This document shows positions 31,494 to 41,781 of a DNA stretch of 64,000 bases, one piece after another. Position 1 is the stretch's first letter; each line of letters starts with the position of its first letter. The stretch is taken from positions 62,001 through 126,000 of the forward strand of contig JBLDXI010000030.1 in assembly GCA_047495785.1 (NCBI GenBank), given 5' to 3'. Below the pieces are notes generated by a model. The model ran no database searches. It saw only the letters and a program-made list of their open reading frames with translations, and was not told the origin of the DNA. Source of the stretch: Lepidodermella squamata. Lineage: Eukaryota > Gastrotricha. The position numbers and the translations under genes are program-made.

Positions 31494-32675
31494 ATGCGAT
31501 TTGTCGTGCTAATTCTCCTACTTGGCGTTGGCTTAGTGTCCTCGAAAATTCAATTGATCGGGCTGATTCATCTGTCAAACTGCAATGAATCAGCGAATGA
31601 CATGCCGCACTCCCATTTGTCGTTGATGGGAAATGCGAATGGCCTATTGCCGAATGACCTTTTCAAACAAATCTCACTTAACGCCTCTTATTTCGACAAG
31701 GATACGAAACCAATAAGCTACCTATGCGGCCGAAGGAGGTCGAACGAAAACTGCGATGCCCGCTTCATTTCTTGCTTGTACGGCGAGCGGTACTTTAAAA
31801 TGCAGTGCTTCAAACGCAATCCTCGATTCATGGGCGCGAATAGCCAATGCTCCAGAGTAGACATTTCCACTCCGTTCTCAGCGATGGGTCTTTACGAGTA
31901 CACTAGACCTTTCCCAATAGCTTCATGCTACGAGAACAACCTTCTTGTCCCCCAGCAAGTTTATCAGGACATTGTTGAAAACGACTTGCGAGGTGGGTCC
32001 AGAGAGATGTCGCTGTCTCTGGCGGAAGGGCTTTCTATATATTCTAGAAAAGGTCGAGTTATTGAACGGCAGATGGAGCCAAATCAATTTTTAACAGCAA
32101 ATTTCTACAACGACAGCGCGGAGTTGATGCGCGCATTGGTCGGCCATGAAGTTGTGCTCATCTGCCATGGTACTGTCGATGCTTCGCTTGCTGAATTCAC
32201 ATACATAACTCGCCAGACTGCTACCCCGAAAACATCGACCGGAGTGGTTACGAGGCGAAGATGGAGTTGGGACATGGTGACTGCGCAGAATGACCAGCGG
32301 CAATCTCAAGGCGCCGTCATCAGTGTACGAACGCTCTACATCACGTTGCCGATAATTTTCGTTGCAAGTGTTTCGATTACTATCATCGGCCTCGCGGTGT
32401 GTCGGCCGACTTGCTGGGGCTCAGTTGATACTGGCCGGAATATTTTTGGCATCAGACGCCGAAATCGCAGCCCGAGTACTGATGTTCCTGACAATGTGAC
32501 TCGACTGACTTGGCAGGAATTTCTGAACAGCAATCGAAATTCGCCGCCGATCACTGATCCCGGGCGCCTGGATGGTGGGGAAACGGAGAGGATGTTGACT
32601 GCTGATCATCAACCGCCAAGTTACGACGAGGTTATGAAAAGTTTGGCATCACCGGATAACAGCTCACCATGTTAA
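31494..32675 (+). CDS. Single-pass type I membrane protein with PPxY-type tail, unrecognised (393 aa)
   Basis: Single exon. Signal peptide 1-17 (FVVLILLLGVGLVSS). The ectodomain of ~265 residues has about ten cysteines and several N-glycosylation sites (NCNES, NASYF, NDSAE). One membrane segment follows (YITLPIIFVASVSITIIGLAV), then a ~90-residue cytoplasmic tail starting with CRPTC and rich in Arg, Asn and Ser. The tail ends with QPPSYDEVM, a PPxY motif of the kind bound by WW domains (for example Nedd4-type ubiquitin ligases). I do not recognise the ectodomain. A cell-surface protein whose trafficking may be ubiquitin-controlled is inferred from the tail only. Confidence 0.7.
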   Translation: MRFVVLILLLGVGLVSSKIQLIGLIHLSNCNESANDMPHSHLSLMGNANGLLPNDLFKQISLNASYFDKDTKPISYLCGRRRSNENCDARFISCLYGERYFKMQCFKRNPRFMGANSQCSRVDISTPFSAMGLYEYTRPFPIASCYENNLLVPQQVYQDIVENDLRGGSREMSLSLAEGLSIYSRKGRVIERQMEPNQFLTANFYNDSAELMRALVGHEVVLICHGTVDASLAEFTYITRQTATPKTSTGVVTRRRWSWDMVTAQNDQRQSQGAVISVRTLYITLPIIFVASVSITIIGLAVCRPTCWGSVDTGRNIFGIRRRNRSPSTDVPDNVTRLTWQEFLNSNRNSPPITDPGRLDGGETERMLTADHQPPSYDEVMKSLASPDNSSPC

Positions 32676-32702
32676 ATCATTATAATGCTTTCACGCTTTT
32701 TT

Positions 32703-32708
32703 AATAAA
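32703..32708 (+). terminator. AATAAA polyadenylation signal
   Basis: Canonical hexamer ~28 nt after the stop of the PPxY membrane protein gene, on the same strand. Its spacing fits a very short 3' UTR. The convergent channel gene ends only ~75 bp further on. Confidence 0.5.
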
Positions 32709-32780
32709 AAACTGAAATCAGTCTTCTCATTTAATTCCATTTCCCAGGCAAAGTATGTGTTTATCGTAAATAGTCATGTA

Positions 32781-33994
32781 TTACGAGAGCATGCGGCCCA
32801 TGAAAACACAATCGGCTATCAGAAGCAGTAAGCATACAGTAGAAATGAAAATGAAGTCAACACGCCGGAGGGAGAAATTCCATTTCGCCCAGCAACTTGC
32901 CATAGATTCCCCATCAGGTTTAGAGGAAGCTAATCGCGATCCTAACCAACAAGTTAACAAAGCGTAAATCGTACATATTATAGCTGTGGCGTAGTTAGCC
33001 GTCAAAATACACACGGCATCAGGAATAATGCTAGAAGTAGGTATAGCTTCCAGTAATGAAGCTTGAAGAACTGAGAAAGCGAGAAGAATAGTTACGCAAT
33101 ACACCGGTCTATCCGGGGCTTCTGGTTCGAGAAAAATGAACCCGAGGAGAACAGCGGATAGGCTGAAACTAGGCAGGAAAATGTTAGCAATATATGTGGT
33201 TGGAACTCGCGTTAAACTGAATCTAACACTCGCCCTGTGGAATGTTGCATTCGAGATTGAAGCGTTGTAAGTTGTAGTTAAGTTGATAGCTTCAAAATTG
33301 ATGAGCCGCCACACTGAAGTCGGCGGAAGGAAATGCGTATCTCTGTTATATTGAATCGCCGAGGCAGGATCCGCGAATAGGATAACACTTGCATTTGAAG
33401 ACAGCGCCTCTATATCCACTGAGCAGACAGGTGTGTCAAATGGAAATTTTTCAACGCTGAAAAAATAACCTTAAGCTAACATTTTTCACATCACTAAACT
33501 TACTCGAAATAGCAATAAGTTGAATAGCTTCCCATCGCCGATAAATAGACACTGCCATCGTCATAAAATCTCACCTTCTCAGCATTATCTATGACACTCT
33601 TCAGTGAAACATCAGAGTAGCCATTTATCAGGTAAACACTCGGAAGCCATGTTGAAGATGTTGGGACTGAAAAACCGTCGATATCGCCCCACTCTGCCGG
33701 GATCCATTTCACGCAGGGATGAGTCCAGTAGAAATTAATGGTCATCATCACAGTTAAGCGTTCTTCCGGGACGTTCAGCTCAACAAGCCGGAGTGGGATG
33801 AAAGTCGCTGTGACAACAGTGGGTGTAGTGAAGTTTTCAGTCGGTCTAGATACCGAGTAGATGCTGCACTCTTCTTGGAAATGGGATTTCAGTAGATCCA
33901 CATGGGGAACAAACTTGCTATCAACTTGTTGATGATGCACGTAATGAAGCATCATTGCTATGAAATTGAGAATATAGAGCGATCTTCTCATCAT
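32781..33994 (-). CDS. Cys-loop ligand-gated ion channel subunit, clade C, copy 6 (388 aa)
   Basis: Two exons, complement(join(32781..33456,33504..33994)), 47-nt intron. Signal segment SLYILNFIAMMLHYV. Cys signatures EECSIYSVSRP and THPCVKW. The Cys-loop reads FPFDTPVC, with Pro at a position that is Gln or His in most copies. The loop B position is Leu, so the classical aromatic box is incomplete. M2: Pro -2', Asp -1', Arg 0', Val 2', Leu 9', Glu 20'. M3 contains the clade C phrase LTANYATAIICTIYALLTCW. The linker is rich in Ser and Lys. It converges on the PPxY gene and heads the long 32.8-61.8 kb channel block. Confidence 0.9.
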
Positions 33995-34348
33995 GAAGTA
34001 GACAAACTATTGTTGAGCTAAGTCAGCGCGATCGAATCCATTCAACTCCAGACCGTTGCCAACATAAAACGGAGCGGAAATTGAACTTACAGGCAGGATA
34101 TGAGGATATGCCATGCCAAGCATTGAAATCGAAAGCAGTGAAGTTTTTTGCTGTTTACAATCAGCTGTGCTCATCCTAGCCCCATGCATAGGGTAAGCTT
34201 ACATCGATTGATTGATCTATTGCGAGCTGCAGTTTGAAAACACCGAACCCCTAGTTTTTATTATTCTCAGAATGACAAAATAAGCATAGCGGAATAGCAT
34301 TTGGAATTATATGATAAGCTAGCGAGTAATCATTAAAACAGCTATCAT
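33995..34348. other. Intergenic between copies 6 and 7
   Basis: Spacer of ~350 bp. A 60-codon minus-strand frame at 34007-34189 has no recognisable feature and is not called. No repeat recognised. Confidence 0.35.
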
Positions 34349-35555
34349 TTAAGAAAGCATTCGGCCGAGAAAAACAGAATCAGCCACACACAAGAGTAAG
34401 CAAACGGTGCAGATGAATATGCAATCAATATTGCGAATGGATGAAAGCCACTTTTTGATTTTTCCTACTGGTTTGTCATTGGGCCTTCGCGATCTAAATC
34501 GCGTAGCTATCCAGCAAGTGACCAAAGCATACAGTGTGCAGATTATAGCCGTAGCGTAGTTTGCCGTAAGTATACAGAGCGCATCCGGGATCACACTTGA
34601 ATTCGGTACTAATTGAATCAGTGAAGCTTGAAGGACTGAAAAAGCCAGCAAAATCGTGACGCAGTACATAGTTCTATCTGGAGATGAGGGTTCTAGAAAA
34701 ATGAACCCAAGAAGAACAGCGGATAGGCTGAAGCTCGGTAGAAAGATGTTGACGATGTAAGAAGTTGGAACGCGGGTGAAACTGAATCTAGCAACAACCC
34801 TGGTATAATGCCCATCTGAGACGTAATAAACCGTCCTATTTATTGGTTTAAAGTAGTTGAGCCGCCAAACTGAAGTAGGCGGGAGGAAGGCAGTATCCTC
34901 GTTATATTGAATTTCCGAGTCAGAGTCGGCTTGGAGAATTACTGAGTCATTTTTTGATATCGCTTCGATATCAATCGAGCAGACGTGGGAGTCAAATGGA
35001 AACTTTTCAACGCTGAAAAAGATTCGTTAAACTTCTACCGTCTTCAATAAACCTATAGTCTTACTTGAAATAGCAGTAAGTTGAATAGCCACCCATCGGT
35101 GACATGGTTACACTTCCGTCTGCGTAAAATCTGATCCTCTCAGCGTTATCAATGAAAGTCTTCAATGAAGCATCCGAGTATCCATTGATCAGGTATATGC
35201 TTGGATACCAAGTAGTAGAATAATCGACTGCGAATCTGTCGATAGTTTCCCAGTCAGAGGCGTTCCACCTTACGCAAGGGTGGGTCCAAAAGAAATTTAT
35301 ATTCATCATGACTGTGAAACGTTCCTCCGGTACATTCAGCTCCACGACCCGGATTGGATAGAATGTAGCGGTGACGACGGTTGGCACTCTATAGTCATTT
35401 GTTGGCCGGAGTTTCGAATCTATGCTACACTCCTCTTCGAAGTATGTTTTAAGCAACGCAGCCTTTGGTAAAAACTTGCAAGATGCAAATAGCACGAAGC
35501 AGAGAACTATAAATGCAACGGATGGGTAGAAACCTGAACTCATCATATTTTTCAA
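34349..35555 (-). CDS. Cys-loop ligand-gated ion channel subunit, clade C, copy 7 (384 aa)
   Basis: Two exons, complement(join(34349..35012,35065..35555)), 52-nt intron. I read exon 2 through from 35012 and it is open (FPFDSHVC...FLPPTSVWRLNYF...RVPTSYIVNIFLP). Signal peptide with core VAFIVLCFVLFASC. Cys signatures EECSIDSKLRP and THPCVRW. The loop B position is Ile. Position 20' of M2 is Gln (ASLIQLVP), while nearly every other copy has Glu or Asp, so the outer acidic ring is lost. This could lower cation preference. A close paralogue of copy 8. Confidence 0.88.
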
Positions 35556-35689
35556 TAAAAAACGAAATATATATTATTTATTGGACTACCTCATGACGAA
35601 GCTCGTGCAACTGCAAAGTCTTATTCAACGGAAATTAAAACTAGCTGTTGATCGAGCAGAAAAAGACCAATTCCGTGTTATCCGCGAAT

Positions 35690-35780
35690 TCACTGAGATA
35701 GCATGCGGCCGGGTAATACGGAATCAACCACGAAGAACAGCAAACAAACGGTGCATATAAAAATGCAATCAAGTGCTTCG
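35690..35780 (-). pseudogene. Relic of a clade C channel (M4 end)
   Basis: The minus-strand residues LDCIFICTVCLLFFVVDSVL and GRMLS match the M4 end of clade C genes (LDLIFICTVCLLLFVADSVF, GRMLS). Upstream sequence in the same frame is unrelated, so only the end of an exon 2 remains. A leftover of a deleted tandem copy. Confidence 0.8.
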
Positions 35781-36715
35781 CCGGACCTCACCTTCAGGTC
35801 TTTGTGTGCTTGCGGCACTGAATTTTCCAGCTTCACAGGGCGCCAAGATCTGGCCGTTGCATCTATCGACCCAGAGGTTTGCGATTTTGAAGTTCGAGAC
35901 CTATTCACCATAAAAGAGAAATCCGATTTCAAAGGGTACAGCCGGAGGAAAGCTTTGCTGAAAATTGGTGGGTTTGCGCAATAAAATATTCGAATTAATG
36001 TTTCAAGTTTCCAGCGCAAGTTTCCACATATCACGAATTAGCCGATGCTGAATCTTCTTCCTCAAGTGATTTGTCTTTTCTGACAGGTCTTCGAGCCAAT
36101 CAATTCATGAGACACCTTTTTTCTTTGGCATTTTCCTTTTTTGCAAAACTAACTGCACTGGCGTCTCCATTTTCTTCATCTTTTACTTTGTAAGTGCTTC
36201 ATTTTTTTCCTTTTTTCCTCATCTCAGTCAGCAGCAGCAGAAAAAACGGGGCTCGCGCGTGCAGTTAGTTTTGGAAAACATGAAAATGTAAAAGAAAAAA
36301 GGTGTATTGTATTTTTTGTGTTGCGAAGCTCGCCAAAATATTAATCAGAACGCTGAAAAATTGCCCCTCGATTTTTATAAAAACGCAATTCAGACAATCA
36401 GTGCGAACAGCTTCACAAACAGGGCAGGAATGTGAATGGACAAGCTCAAATCGATACATTGATCTAGTGCAAACTGTACTTTGAAGACAACAAGCCGTAG
36501 AGCGAAGTAGGACCGCGGAACTGGTGAGGATTACAAAATCGACATAGGGTCTTTGGTCTTCAAATGAGCTCACCTAAAGGACCGATGGAACTGGTAGGGA
36601 TGATCCCTAGCATCCCTAGCGGTAATTCGCTGTCTGCAACAAGCTCTTAGCTATTTATTTCTCAGAAATGACAAGAATTATCTTGATGTGTGATATTCGA
36701 TAAAGTTTCGAGTAA
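35781..36715. other. Intergenic with a MITE copy
   Basis: Between a channel relic and the pseudogene copy 8. Contains MITE copy B (36497-36637) and pyrimidine-rich low-complexity sequence near 36170-36250. Short frames on both strands overlap and have no recognisable features. Confidence 0.4.
36497..36637. mobile_element. MITE-like dispersed element, copy B
   Basis: Its reverse complement shares blocks with the element at 44.7 kb: attaccgctagggat, tagggatcatccctaccagt, tatgtcgatttt and cctacttcgctct. The ends are inverted relative to each other (agcgaagtag / taattcgct), as expected for a short non-autonomous DNA element. Internal length differs between copies. Confidence 0.65.
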
Positions 36716-37927
36716 TCATATAGCTGTTGTCTGATAAAGCATTCGGCTGAGAAAAAGAGAATCAACCGCGACCAACAGCATACTAACAGTGCAGATGAAG
36801 ATGAAATCAAGGTTGCGAATGGATGAGAACCATTTTTTAATTCTTCCAACTGGTTTGTCATCGTGTCTCTGCGAACGAAGTCTCGTAGCTCTCCAACAAG
36901 TGAGCAAAGCATACATAGTGCAGATTATGGCCGTAGCGTAGTTTGCCGTAAGTATCCAAAGCGCATCCGGGATGACAATTGATTTCGGAATTTGTTCAAC
37001 CAAGGATGTTTGAAGAACTGAAAATGCCAGCAAAATTGTGACGCAGTACATGGTTCTATCTGGAGCAGAAGGTTCAAGAAAAATGAACCCGAGAAGAACT
37101 GCAGATAGGCTGAAGCTCGGTAGAAAAATGTTGACAATGTAAGACGTGGGCACTCGGGTGAAACTGAATCTAGCGACAACGCTGGTATAAGTCTCATCCG
37201 AAACGTAAATAACTGTCCTATTTAAAGGCTTGAAGTAGTTTAGCCGCCACACTGAAGTCGAAGGGAGGAAAGGAGTATCCTTGTTATATTGAATTTCAGA
37301 GTCAGGGTCGGCTTGCAGAATAACGGAGGTATTTGTTGACCACGTTTCGATATCAACTGAGCAAACCTGTGAGTCAAATGGAAATTTTCGACGCTGAAAA
37401 ATTCTTGTTGAGCTTTCATTTCATCTTCATCATGAAAATTAAACTTACTTGAAATTGCAGTAGGTAGAAAAGCGACCTATTGGGGATAGAGTTACTCTTC
37501 CGTCTGCGTAAATTTTGATCTTCTCAGCGTTATCCATGAAGCTCTTCATTGAAACCTCTGAATATCCATTGATCAGGAAGAGGTTTGGAATCCAAGTAGA
37601 AGAAGCATCGACTGCGAATCTTCTGAGGCCGCCCCAGTCCGAGGCATTCCACCTTATGCAAGGGTGATTCCACTGGAAATCAATGGTCATCATTACTGTG
37701 AACCGTTCTTCTGGAATGTGCAGCTCTACGACCCGGAGTGGGTGAAATTTCGCGGTTACGATGGTTGCCATTGCATAGTCGTCTGTTGGCCGGAGTGTCG
37801 AATCGATGCTGCACTCCTCTTCAAAGTGTTTCTTAAGCAACACCGCTTTCGGTACAAACTTGCAAGGTACGAGATGTACGAAACTGAACACTACAGAGGC
37901 AACGGAATGGTAGAGAGTTAGCGCCAT
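36716..37927 (-). pseudogene. Clade C channel copy 8, one-base frameshift at the Cys-loop
   Basis: The layout is intact: exon 1 at 37449-37927 and exon 2 at 36716-37393, intron 55 nt. The start of exon 2 reads gtcgaaaatttccat where the paralogues have gtTgaaaaAtttcca or similar, that is one A fewer in the run. The reading frame after splicing therefore runs NVENFHLT and stops after ~47 codons (at the taa following ggcggc). Beyond the deletion the correct frame is fully open to the end of M4 (FDSQVCSVDIETWS ... FLSRMLY). Loop B is Trp and 20' is Glu. The single lesion implies very recent inactivation, a polymorphism or a sequence error. Confidence 0.82.
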
Positions 37928-38062
37928 CGTTAAGCCTGAAAACTGAAAATATACTCTTTGTTAACAGCCGGTTTCTGACACTCTGCGGATATTAAACCTG
38001 CCGGCTAAAAAAATCATTTCAATGAGCAGAAAGCATATAAATTTATTTAAGCTGCGGAATCA

Positions 38063-39268
38063 CTAAGATAACATGCGGCCAAGGAAAACGGAATCAGCGA
38101 CGAACAACAGCAAACAAACGGTGCAAATGAAAATCAAATCTAGATTACGGATACGGGCAACGCATGTCGGGGCCTTTGCCTCTGCGTCCTTATCAGATCC
38201 TTGTGAGCTGAGTCTTGCTGCTATCCAACAAGTTAACAGAGCGTAAATGGTACAGATTATAGCTGTAGCGTAATTAACAGTTACGATACACAGAGCATCG
38301 GGGATAACGCTAGAAGTTGGTATCGCTTCGAGTAATGAAGCCTGAAGTACTGAAAAAGCGAGAAGAATAGTCACGCAATACACCGGTCTATCCGGGGCGC
38401 CCGGCTCGAGAAAAATGAATCCGAGGAGAACAGCGGATAGGCTGAAACTTGGTAGGAAAATGTTCACGATGTATGTAGTAGGAACGCGGGTAAACTTGAA
38501 TCGAACACTCGTCCTGTGATATGAATTGTTTGATATAGAAGGATCGTAGACCATTGCATGATTTGTTGTCTCGAAATTCGTCAGCCGCCAGACAGATGTA
38601 TGCGGTATGAACGGATTCTCTTCGCTAGATTGTATAGCGCAGTGGGGGTCGGCCTGGAGAGTTACAGTAGTATTATCGAACCATGATTCAACGTCAATCG
38701 AACAAACATGGCTGTCGAACGGGAATTTTTCAACGCTGATGGAGGATTAATTTAGAGTGAGTGGCAATATATTTGACAATATAACTTACTTGAAATTACA
38801 AAATGTAGAATAGCTTCCCATTGGGGTTATGGAGAAATATCCATCCCAAAAAATGTGGACTTGATTTGAATTCTCAATAAGACTTTTGAAGGACAAATCC
38901 GAATAACCATTGACAAGGTAGACAGGGGGGTACCATGTTGTCGATGAGTCAACCGCGAATCTACGGATGTTATACCATTCGGATTCGTTCCATCTAACGC
39001 ATGGGTGCGTCCAGAAAATGACTAATGTCATCATGACTGTCAATCGCTCTTCTGGAACGTTCAATTCAACGAGCCTTATGGGGTTGAAAGTCACGGTTAC
39101 GCCTGTGGGTACTGCGTAGTCGTTGGTTGGACGCAAAACTGAGCTGATACTGCATTCCTCTTCAAGATGCGATCTCAGCAATTCTGCTGATGGGACGAAC
39201 TTTCCAAGTGCATGATGTGTAAATGCAAGGACAACAATGAAAACAAGATACAGCAAATACTTTCCCAT
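38063..39268 (-). CDS. Cys-loop ligand-gated ion channel subunit, clade C, copy 9 (383 aa)
   Basis: Two exons, complement(join(38063..38735,38790..39268)), 54-nt intron. Signal peptide YLLYLVFIVVLAFTHHALG. Cys signatures EECSISSVLRP and THPCVRW. The Cys-loop contains FPFDSHVC. Loop B Trp is present (VESWFD), unlike copies 6 and 7 of the same clade. M2: Pro -2', Asp -1', Arg 0', Leu 9', Glu 20'. The M3-M4 linker (SSQGSDKDAEAKAPTC) is more acidic than in the other copies. I read exon 2 through from the acceptor and found no stop. The telomere-like inverted-repeat element lies just upstream. Confidence 0.9.
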
Positions 39269-39734
39269 TGCAGATATGATGAAATTGGTTTTTTTTGAGG
39301 AGTTGTGTGAAACAACCGTTTGTTTTTAACATACCGAAAGCTCGTTTTTTCGTTCGAATCAATGCTACGCCGGGCAAACTTCCGACTAAGTGTATGTTTC
39401 GCAGAGGTCACTAGAGTTATAGCTAACATTATATTTGATCCGCTTTTCGTTATTTTTTGTAAAATCGATCAAATTCTGAATTTTTCTTGGACAGGCTTCA
39501 ATGCAAACGGAATGGGAGATTTTGATTATTTAAAAGAGAAATATAATATATTCAGCGAAATGATCACTCCATCGTGCCACTTATATGAGGAATCCATTTA
39601 AATCAGATTTTTTTCATCATTTGGGCAGCTATAACTCTCCCCTACAGTAGGAACTTGCGGTACCCATTAACCGTAAATGGAATGTTTTATTATATTACTT
39701 TGCCACTTTTTCAGAAATTTTATTAGGGTGCCAA
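39269..39734. other. Intergenic, no gene seen
   Basis: 5' flank of copy 9. Short frames on both strands (39175-39429 and 39320-39601) lack any recognisable feature. Confidence 0.3.
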
Positions 39735-40211
39735 CTTTCATACATAAATATGTATGAAATTTTTACCTTTCATACATATTTATGTATGACAAAATTAACT
39801 TTCATACATATTTGTTTTCATTAAATTCGAGCTGAAAACATTAGGGAAATGCCAGATGACTAGATTTCGGTTTATGTGAAAGAAAAACGGGGTTCCGAAA
39901 GAGTAGTCAATTTTTTCCGCATGAAAATGGTTATTGGGGAAGCGCAAGGGCCCAAAAATCGAACTTTGTCGAAACCCGAAACTCGAACTACCCTGACCCT
40001 AAACCTTAACCGTGAACCCTAACCAAACCCTAAACCTAACCCTAACCCTAACCCGAACCCTGGCACCTAACCCTAACCCCCAACCCCAATTCCTAATCAC
40101 AGTTTGGCTAAAAAACACGATTTTATGAAAAAAAATATGTATGAAAGTTAATTTTGTCATACATAAATATGTATGAAAGGGAAAAATTTCATACATAAAT
40201 ATGTATGAAAG
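39735..40211. mobile_element. Inverted-repeat element enclosing telomere-like repeats
   Basis: Terminal arms of ~86 bp (39735-39820 and ~40126-40211) are nearly perfect reverse complements. They are built from repeated catacatatttatgtatg-type palindromes. The interior (39988-40088) is a degenerate CCCTAA array. It has no coding capacity. It looks like a non-autonomous foldback or MITE-type element that has captured, or evolved from, telomere-like sequence. Confidence 0.8.
39988..40088. repeat. Degenerate CCCTAA (TTAGGG-like) array
   Basis: Repeated ccctaa units with variants (ccctga, ccttaa, aaaccctaa, ccccaac) over ~100 bp. It lies inside the inverted-repeat element and so is interstitial, not a chromosome end. 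The variant units indicate age. Confidence 0.85.
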
Positions 40212-40298
40212 CGCACTTCGATTTTATTATAGGGTCTGAGTGAAAAAGAGAAACTCATAAAACAGGAATCATGCTTCACTGTTGACCTTGCCATTAAT

Positions 40299-41453
40299 TT
40301 ATGTTGTAATCATACGGAACAATACAGCATCAGTTATCAGAAGTATGAAGCCCGCACATCCGAAGAAACAGCAATCCATCCAACGTATTCGCGTTATCGA
40401 TCGTTTTGTTATCTGTTGCTGAAAGTAGGGCAAAGAAGCGAGATAGCATGTCACCAAAGTATAAACCGTGCACGTGGCCCCCGCGGTGAATTGTGCCATT
40501 ACAAAAATTACGGCGTAAGGTACAACATTCGACTGCGGTATTATGTCAAGAATAGTCGATTGCAAAACTGAAAATGCAAGCAGCACTGTTATGCAGAACA
40601 TAGGACGATCGGGTGAATCTGGGGCGATGAAAACTCCGCCGAATAACACAGCAGATAAGAAGAAACATGGGAAGAAGATGTTTACCAAGTAGCTATTTGG
40701 CAATCTGCGGAGCTGAATCGAAAAAATTACGCGATCGAATTTTGATTCAACCATAGGATAGCCGATAGCTCGCTTGCTGGCAGTATAACTAACCCCACTC
40801 CACACGGATGTGCTAGACAGGAATGGAAGATCTTCCGAATCTGTTATGAAGGTTTCATTCGGAAGTACCAGTCCCAATACTTTGTCATCTTCCCACGATT
40901 CAAACTGAATGGAGCAGGACTGTTGGTCAAAAGGAAATTTCTCCAAGCTGTCAGCGTTTTTTTCAAAAACAAATTTTTCACTTAGTCGCTGAACTTACTT
41001 AAGGGGACAATAAGCGGAGAAGCTTGACGCAACGGAAAATTGTACCTTACCAGAGTCCATGAACGTCACTGCCACACCTTTTTCGACGTAGTCTTTAAGA
41101 GAAGCTTCTGAGTCGCCATTAACGAGGAAGATAGAAGGCAGCCACGTTTCTGATGGGGCGACATCAAACCTTGTTGTATGACCCCACTCCGAGGCGTTCC
41201 ACCGAACGCAGGGGTGTCTCCAACGTTGGATCATCAACGCTAGGATCGTTAGTCGTTCCTCCTTCTCGTTGAGCTCACGAAATCGAATCAGGGAGAGAGA
41301 TTCACCCACCTCGATAGCCTTCCTGCCGTCTTCAACAGGAATGGCTCGGCTCAGAATGCCGCATTCCTTCGCGAAATGCTGCTTTAATTGCTCACCATAT
41401 GGCAAAAATGCAATCGTTGACTTAAAAAAGCTGATAAGCAGGAAGAGTCTCAT
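40299..41453 (-). CDS. Cys-loop ligand-gated ion channel subunit, clade B, copy 10 (367 aa)
   Basis: Two exons, complement(join(40299..40947,40999..41453)), 51-nt intron. Signal peptide RLFLLISFFKSTIA. Cys signatures AKECGILSRAIP and RHPCVRW. The Cys-loop has FPFDQQSC. Loop B Trp is present (QFESWED), the only intact clade B member with it. M2: Pro -2', Asp -1', Arg 0', Leu 9', Asp 20'. The M3-M4 linker is the shortest type (YFQQQITKRSITRI). This is the shortest full-length protein of the array. Clade B members are split between this block and 21-25.5 kb. Confidence 0.9.
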
Positions 41454-41781
41454 GATTTGCTCGAATTTTAAAGCGATATAATTTTAAATTTAATACGCAA
41501 AACAAACATTTCGTTCCCTTATTTGCCGTTATGATTGAGAGTGGATTGAAAATCATGATCGGAAATGTTGCTGGAAGCTGATAGATGAGCTCTGATGCTA
41601 TTAGAGTGACATTAGAATCATTATATTGATTTACTTCGCAAGAAAAAACAGAAAAATTTGATTGAACGCGTTCTTCAAGCAGCATTAGGTCATACATATT
41701 ACGCATTTTTTCGTCCAATAATTCACACGGCCGGATACTCAGAATTCGGAACGAGTAAACTTTCGTCAAACCGTTTATTAC
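41454..41781. other. Intergenic between copies 10 and 11
   Basis: A 115-codon minus-strand frame covers 41422-41769 but overlaps copy 10, lacks a signal peptide and has no recognisable domain, so it is not called. No repeat seen. Confidence 0.35.

Noticed and set aside
36265-36573. Minus-strand frame with many Cys and Phe
   Set aside because: Overlaps MITE copy B and low-complexity sequence; no coherent protein features.
39988-40088. A true telomere or chromosome end
   Set aside because: The CCCTAA units are degenerate, only ~100 bp long, enclosed by inverted repeats and flanked by channel genes on both sides.
41422-41769. 115-codon minus-strand frame upstream of copy 10
   Set aside because: Overlaps the start of copy 10 in another frame and shows no domain or signal.
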